NCBI GenBank assembly: GCA_949152475.1
Contig: OX424563.1
Span: forward strand, 4,933,001-4,997,000
Origin: Terebella lapidaria
Lineage: Eukaryota; Annelida; Polychaeta; Terebellida; Terebellidae
Length of the DNA: 64,000 nt
Direction of reading: 5' to 3'
How positions within the stretch are numbered: the stretch's first letter is position 1; each line of letters opens with the position of its first letter. A model generated the notes under the pieces. The model was not told where the DNA came from. It saw only the letters and a program-made list of their open reading frames with translations, and searched no databases. Of this stretch, positions 58,975 to 64,000 are shown piece after piece. A program made the translations under genes and the position numbers.

Positions 58975-61900
58975 CTACAGCTGGACTACACGCTCCGCCG
59001 CCACCAGTCGTCCAAGCTGGAGGCCGGAGTCATCCTCCCAAGCTAACTCCCTGAGATAGAACGAAGTGAATGTGTTATGAGATTTCCAGGTACAGGCAGA
59101 CATGACATCATTCAGAGACACTTTATTTGTAAAGGCAAGCGAAGCCGCGAGAGCCCTCACATCATGCGCTTTGACTCTGAAACCTGTGGATTTTTTCGCC
59201 TGTGACTTTTCATAGCAAAATCTAACACACTTCTTGATCCAAGATGAGATCGTAGCAGGACGGATATCATTTGGAAAATCCTTAAGATAGGACACGAAAA
59301 GCAAACGCTTGCCGAGATGCAGCTCACGCGTACGATTAACGTAGATGCGGAGGGCTCGCACGGGACAAAGCTTCGCGTCTTCCTCCAGGCCCGGCCCCAG
59401 AGAAGGAGTCAGGGCGGGAATGGAAAAGCTCAATAATGGCGTACCTGCTAATTGAGTTTTGGCCAGAAAGGAGGGAATGACTCCGAGGAGAACCGAGGAG
59501 CCATCCGACTTCCACTTAACTTTGGAAAAGGACAGAGCGTGAAGCTCACTCCGTCGCTTCCCGGAAGCCAGAGCCAAAAGGAAGACCGTCTTAAACGTCA
59601 GAAACTTTAGTGAGGCCCGCTCAAGGGGTTCGAACGGATCTTTTCTTAAGACGTTGAGAACAAGCGATAGATCCCACTCAGGAACCGGGTTCCTAGCTTT
59701 CGGTCTTTCGATCTCGAAACTATTAATCAACGCAGTCAAACCTTGATCATGACCAAAATCGATCCCAAGTTTGGGTTTTAGAGTCTTCGCGATAGCCGTA
59801 CGGTAACCCGCGATCGTGGATGGAGCTCGCCCTTCATTGAACTTTTCGAGAAGAAATTCGGAAATTAGGGGAGCATCGACTCTGAAAGGACTAACCTTCC
59901 GGCGACGACACCAAGCACAGAAGGAAGTCCACTTTGATTGGTAGACTGCCAAAGAAGATTTTCGATTTGATCGGGCGATCCTAGCGGACACCTCCCTTGA
60001 AAATCCCTTCTTTCGGAAACATCGCTCGACAATATCCAGGCATGAAGCTTCAGACTTGCGGGAGCCTGATGAAACATGCTGGAGCGAGGTTGTTTGAGGA
60101 GGTCCCACCGATCCGGAAGCTGACGAGGGAAGTCTACTATCAACTCCAGAAGGTCCGGGAACCACGACCTCTGCGGTAGACACGGAGCAATCAGCAGGAG
60201 GCGACACTGGTGAGTCCGAAACTTGGCGATCACCTTGTCCAACAACACCGCTGGGGGGTAAGCATACGCGTACATGCCCTCCCAGGACGTCGACATCGCA
60301 TCCACTGACATGGCCGTGGGATCGGGAATGGGAGACACAAACGAAGGAAGTTTGTGGTTCCACCGGGTCGCAAACAAATCGACCATCGGCGTGCCCCATA
60401 GGCCGCAGAGAGATTGGAATACCCTGGGGGCAAGACTCCACTCCATGGCCTGGACCTGGCCCCTCCGGGAGAGGCGGTCCGCCCAAACATTCATATGACC
60501 AGGGATATGCCTCGCGAAAAGCGAAATACCCCGGTCGTGACACCAGAGCAGGAGGTCGATAGCGGCCTGGCACAGCGACTGGGACTTCGTACCGCCCTGC
60601 TTGTTGATGTAAGCGACAACGGTGGAGTTGTCGGTGGCCACCAACACAGCCTGATTGAGGAAATGTGTTTCCCAATGCCTGAGAGCCAAGAACACGGCCT
60701 CCAGTTCCAACAGGTTTATGTGCCATTCCTGCTGAGACGAAGACCAGGTGCCCGAGACCTCGCTGTCGTCCCAGTGAGCGCCCCAGCCGTCCATACTGGC
60801 ATCCGTAAATACGTGCCTGGATGGAAGCGGCCGGCGGAATGACGACCCTCGGAGCAGATTGACGGGATCCAGCCACCATTGCAGATGGGAAACGACTTCC
60901 GGAGAGACCTGCACGAGCTGGGATCTGTCTCCCGTGACCTGGGACCATTGAGAGTGTAGATGCCGCTGAATAGGCCGCATGTGCAGGCGGCCCAACGGAA
61001 CTAACTTTTCCGTGGACGCTAGCATCCCGAGAAGGGACTGCCAGCGTCTGGCCGTCTGTGGAATGCGACGAAGGAAGCCTTCTGACAGCACGGATAATTT
61101 TGACTGACGATCCAGCGTCGGCAAAACAGTCTCTGAGGTAGTCTGATATCGATACCCCAAGAAGACGAAGTCTCGACGCGGTGACAAGTCGGACTTTTTT
61201 TTGGTTGATTTTGAACCCCATCCGTGAGCATAGATTTACCACAAACTGTGCTTGGACGATCAGCGTTTCGCGACAATGGTGCCGGATTAGCCAATCGTCG
61301 AGATATTGGTGGATAAAAATCCCCCGCTTGTGGGCGAGAATCTGGACTTCCCGAGCCACCATGGTGAAAATCCACGGCGCTGTCGATAATCCGAACGGGA
61401 GCGCCCGAAACTGCCATACGCGGCCGAGATAGAGAAATCTCAGGTATTTGCGAACTGCAGGTTTCATTGGAATATGGAAATAGGCATCTTTGAGATCGAT
61501 CGTTACCACCCACGAATCGCGAGGCATGACTGAACGAACTTGCTCCGGCGTTTCCATGGAAAACGTCGGCACGATTAAGAACTTGTTCAACGGAGAAAGA
61601 TCTATCACTGGTCTCCAACCCCCCGACGCTTTGGGAACCACAAACAACACGCTGTAGAACCCGGGAGTGTCCCCGGGAGCAGGTTCTATCGCTTGTTTCT
61701 CGATCATCGCCGTTATCTCCTCGTGGAGAACACGGCGGCGTTCTGGATCGTTTGGAAGAGTGAAACCCCTTGGGACGGGCGATAACGGTGGCAATTTCTC
61801 GAATTTCAGGCCGAATCCTCGACGGAGCGTCGAGACGACCCAGGGGCAAGCCCCGAGCCGCTCCCACTCTTTCCAAAACAGAATTAAACGAGCTCCTACG

Positions 61901-62142
61901 GGCTCGTCTGAGAAAGGAATATCGACCGAAACGAGCTGACCATGCAGCTCTTCTCGACACTCGAGCAAAGGATCCGGCCCGGAATCCGAAGCTATACGTA
62001 CCCGGTTTCTTTTCCCCTGCGGGCTTGGGAGCCTCTCCGCGTCCTCGGCCTCGGCCACGACCACGGTCTCCTCGGGTGCTGCCGGCAGGGGCCCCGCGAA
62101 AGGGCAACCCTGAGGCCCTGCCTCTAGCTCTACCACGGCCAC
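58975..62142 (-). pseudogene. DIRS B reverse transcriptase joined by frameshift to the tyrosine recombinase
   Basis: 1055 codons. The first about 316 residues are reverse transcriptase, with the YLDD box intact. After the KINQKK motif a one-base insertion beside an A8 tract (coding strand, about 61193-61202) moves the frame into the recombinase frame, which is complete with HDVR and the FYLREL tyrosine. RNase H is thereby cut off. The fusion might still be translated, but the normal polymerase-RNase H protein cannot be made without a compensating shift. Confidence 0.75.
59865..61187 (-). pseudogene. DIRS B RNase H/methyltransferase-like fragment
   Basis: 440 codons orphaned by the 1-nt insertion upstream. 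It begins after the polymerase palm and keeps TDAS, ATDNS, ADRLSR and the VDLFAT...YAYPP domain unchanged relative to A. Confidence 0.75.
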
Positions 62143-64000
62143 GAGTCGGCTGTTGCTGAGGCTGAGACTGCTGAACTGCAGACTGGGGCTTCTTAAAGGC
62201 CGAAACCATCTGTTGCGTGAGGCGTTCCAGAGACTTCGACTGGCTCAGGAGGGCATTGGAAGTAGAGGACTTCGCGGCCTTCTCGTCGGCCTCCTTCTTC
62301 ACCTCCCGCAACTCCGCAGAACGGTCAGGGAGTAGAAGTGAAGTAGGGGCTCCGGAAGAGGGGATAACGGGGTGGAGAACTCTCATGTCTGTCATGAGCT
62401 GGTCCGGAACCTCGAACTTGAGGGATGAGAGGAAGGCGTCACGCCGCCACAACTCGGACACCCAGAGTGAGTGGGAGTCCAGGGCCACCTTGTCACCCAC
62501 ACCTTTGCCAATGGAGGTGACCAATGAAGCGCAGCTCAATAAGGCTTCTGCCAAATCATCCCGGTCGACGTCAGGGTTGTCCAGGACCTGGTCACGGCAC
62601 TGAAGAATGGCCCGTCTCGTAGCCATCGACAGCCAGTCCATGGCCGAATCCGTGGCCAGCCCCACTCGAAATGTGTGCTGCAGCTCCGCCAAGGCCGCCC
62701 ATGGGATCTCCACGGCCTTAGGCTCCTTGAAAAAGGTGTAATGGGGGTGATGCCTCCTCAAAGCTGTAGGCTTGTCGTCCAACTCCGACGACGTATAGTA
62801 GTCGTTGACAGACGGGCGAGCAGGATACGCGCCAATCGCCGACTTGTTGGACCTGATGGTCTCGTCCATGCGCTCCTGCATGGAGCCGCGAACTCCCTGC
62901 GACAGAGGGAACCGTGAGGCGTCCTTCGACGGCCGGGGGTGCTCCATCTCAGAAGAAATCATCGAACGAGCCACCTTCTTGACTGGGGCCGGAGCATGCT
63001 CTTCGGGCCACAAACCCGGGAGGACCCTCTTCACAAAATCCAACTTCTCCCCCCAAGAGAGAGGGTCGTCGGACTCGGGCTGGTCCGCCTCCTGGTCCGG
63101 GTCCGCCTTACGCTTTCGCGGAAGCGTGAGGCCTGACGGGCCAGGTAACGGCTGGTCAGCCGACTGAGAGACCTGTAGGGAAGGTTCCTCATCTGAAGAC
63201 GGCTCTTCCCTAGGCAGAGGGGAAGACGGGGGCGGTGGCGGCTGTGGAGGCGTGAACCTCGCCAGAAACTGCTGCCACTGGCCTAACATCTCCTCCCGAA
63301 AAGACTGAAGCTCGCCCCTAAGGCGCTGCTCTGACGTCGTGGAAGAGCTTCCCTGGACAGGAACACCGGACGGCTCCGACGCACGGGAAGACCCTTGGTC
63401 CGCCAACTGGGCGAAGGACAACATACCCTGGCTGGAGGCGACGAAACCGGAGGGTAGGGCTGTAAGAGGGGAATCGTCCTTGATATCCTCGGCGATCTGA
63501 AACACACAGGGCGAATCAGAAAAAGGAAACTCTGGAAACCGTGGAGACATGGAAACTCCAGGAACCCATGGGTTTGGACGGCTCATGGCCCTTGGCTCCC
63601 GGCCCCTACTGGCCACGGCTCCGGTAGCCACGGCCTGGGGTCCAGTAACCGACGGGAAATCGGGTGCCGGCGGCCGTATCACTGGCGACACGGGCCCGGA
63701 CCGAAATCCGCCTTGGCTATGGGGTTGAAACCCAGCTCCGGGGGCAGGCGCCCGACCCGGAGGGGGAAACAACACTCTCTGTCCAGAGGGATCCCGGGCG
63801 CAGGGAACCGTCGTGAGCCCGACGGAACCGGCAGACCCCGAAACCACACTCGGACACTGAAACCCAGGTCGTTCAGCCAGAGAAGCATGAGAACGAGGGG
63901 CCAGTAGAGAGGGAGCCAAAAGTGAGCCACACAAACCCGTAGGTTGTGGGGAAGTTAGGGTGCCGAGAGCCGAACGCGCGGCTCCCGGGACCCGTACCTG
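61019..64000 (-). CDS. DIRS B Gag-like frame (N-terminus beyond the window)
   Basis: Open from the window edge to 61019 and nearly identical to the Gag part of element A, including the Arg/Gly-rich tract. After the A8 tract it shifts into a third frame and stops at 61019, so in this copy Gag is no longer in frame with the recombinase. Confidence 0.7.
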   Translation of the reverse strand, partial: QVRVPGAARSALGTLTSPQPTGLCGSLLAPSLLAPRSHASLAERPGFQCPSVVSGSAGSVGLTTVPCARDPSGQRVLFPPPGRAPAPGAGFQPHSQGGFRSGPVSPVIRPPAPDFPSVTGPQAVATGAVASRGREPRAMSRPNPWVPGVSMSPRFPEFPFSDSPCVFQIAEDIKDDSPLTALPSGFVASSQGMLSFAQLADQGSSRASEPSGVPVQGSSSTTSEQRLRGELQSFREEMLGQWQQFLARFTPPQPPPPPSSPLPREEPSSDEEPSLQVSQSADQPLPGPSGLTLPRKRKADPDQEADQPESDDPLSWGEKLDFVKRVLPGLWPEEHAPAPVKKVARSMISSEMEHPRPSKDASRFPLSQGVRGSMQERMDETIRSNKSAIGAYPARPSVNDYYTSSELDDKPTALRRHHPHYTFFKEPKAVEIPWAALAELQHTFRVGLATDSAMDWLSMATRRAILQCRDQVLDNPDVDRDDLAEALLSCASLVTSIGKGVGDKVALDSHSLWVSELWRRDAFLSSLKFEVPDQLMTDMRVLHPVIPSSGAPTSLLLPDRSAELREVKKEADEKAAKSSTSNALLSQSKSLERLTQQMVSAFKKPQSAVQQSQPQQQPTRGRGRARGRASGLPFRGAPAGSTRGDRGRGRGRGRGEAPKPAGEKKPGTYSFGFRAGSFARVSRRAAWSARFGRYSFLRRARRSSFNSVLERVGAARGLPLGRLDAPSRIRPEIREIATVIARPKGFHSSKRSRTPPCSPRGDNGDDRETSDRTCSRGHSRVLQRVVCGSQSVGGLETSDRSFSVEQVLNRADVFHGNAGASSFSHASRFVGGNDRSQRCLFPYSNETCSSQIPEISLSRPRMAVSGAPVRIIDSAVDFHHGGSGSPDSRPQAGDFYPPISRRLANPAPLSRNADRPSTVCGKSMLTDGVQNQPKKSPTCHRVETSSSWGIDIRLPQRLFCRRWIVSQNYPCCQKASFVAFHRRPDAGSPFSGC

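Larger units (their letters stand above)
58769..64000 (-). mobile_element. DIRS-like retrotransposon B (5' part beyond the window)
   Basis: It starts with the same ATACATATTTACAGG as A at 52829, exactly 5940 bp later, and is joined directly to the 5' terminal repeat of A. It differs from A at about thirty scattered positions seen by eye, plus one 1-nt insertion near 61193, so it is a distinct copy. The Gag start and leader lie beyond 64000. Confidence 0.88.

Noticed and set aside
54057..63907. Long plus-strand open frames opposite the DIRS elements (up to 170 codons)
   Set aside because: They are antisense to strongly supported minus-strand domains and have no motifs. They follow from the GC-rich codon pattern of the element.

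Overview
The window is nuclear DNA of an invertebrate animal, most likely a marine lophotrochozoan and probably a mollusc. The evidence is the following: genes are split by GT-AG introns of 0.1 to 3 kb; a nuclear receptor carries the ESCKA P-box of the NR1J/HR96 group, which is best known from protostomes; many short inverted-repeat elements of the kind common in molluscs are present (TACTGTAAA termini with TTCGCGA bodies, CGACATGCGA subterminal repeats, a CGT/CCGT-rich repeat with TGACCTTGAATTTGACC units); and two DIRS-type tyrosine-recombinase retrotransposons sit at the right end. The species assignment is inference.

Layout. 1-27.3 kb: AT-rich intergenic or intronic DNA with short inverted-repeat elements (660-2361, 9007-9134, 11845-12066, 13597-13893, 26561-27220). 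No gene could be identified there; only isolated splice-flanked candidate exons are noted. 27.5-32.75 kb (+): a seven-exon tetraspanin with eight cysteines in the large extracellular loop, closest to TSPAN33 (TspanC8 group). Its fifth intron holds a decayed, internally duplicated Ty3/gypsy fragment. 33.36-34.55 kb: a degenerate tandem array with a unit of about 205 bp, interrupted by a 232-bp inverted-repeat element that has a second copy at 38.77 kb. 36.2-36.9 kb: a foldback. 39.15-39.5 kb: another short element. 40.89-43.81 kb (+): four coding exons of an NR1J-type nuclear receptor. 47.69-49.0 kb: a composite repeat made of a CGT microsatellite and a 134-bp minisatellite between inverted ends. 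49.25-49.62 kb: an element centred on a perfect palindrome. 50.71-51.29 kb (-): the last two coding exons of a WD40 protein.

51.77-64 kb is occupied by DIRS-derived DNA. First comes a 528-bp tandem duplication, each unit made of a 352-bp foldback element plus a DIRS end. Next is one full DIRS-like element (A, minus strand). A second copy (B) then follows head-to-tail with no host DNA between them and runs off the window. In A, a Gag-to-tyrosine-recombinase frame is open across the whole element and entirely overlaps the reverse transcriptase/RNase H frame. B has a one-base insertion that breaks this arrangement. The DIRS array lies upstream of the last WD40 exons and in the same orientation, so it probably sits in an intron of that gene.

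The host genes share no evident pathway: the tetraspanin would act at membranes as an ADAM10 partner, the NR1J receptor is a ligand-regulated transcription factor, and the WD40 protein is a scaffold or NACHT/WD-type protein. The strongest leads are the tandem DIRS array with its dual-coding design, the DIRS-derived foldback units, and the minisatellite carrying nuclear-receptor DR1 sites.
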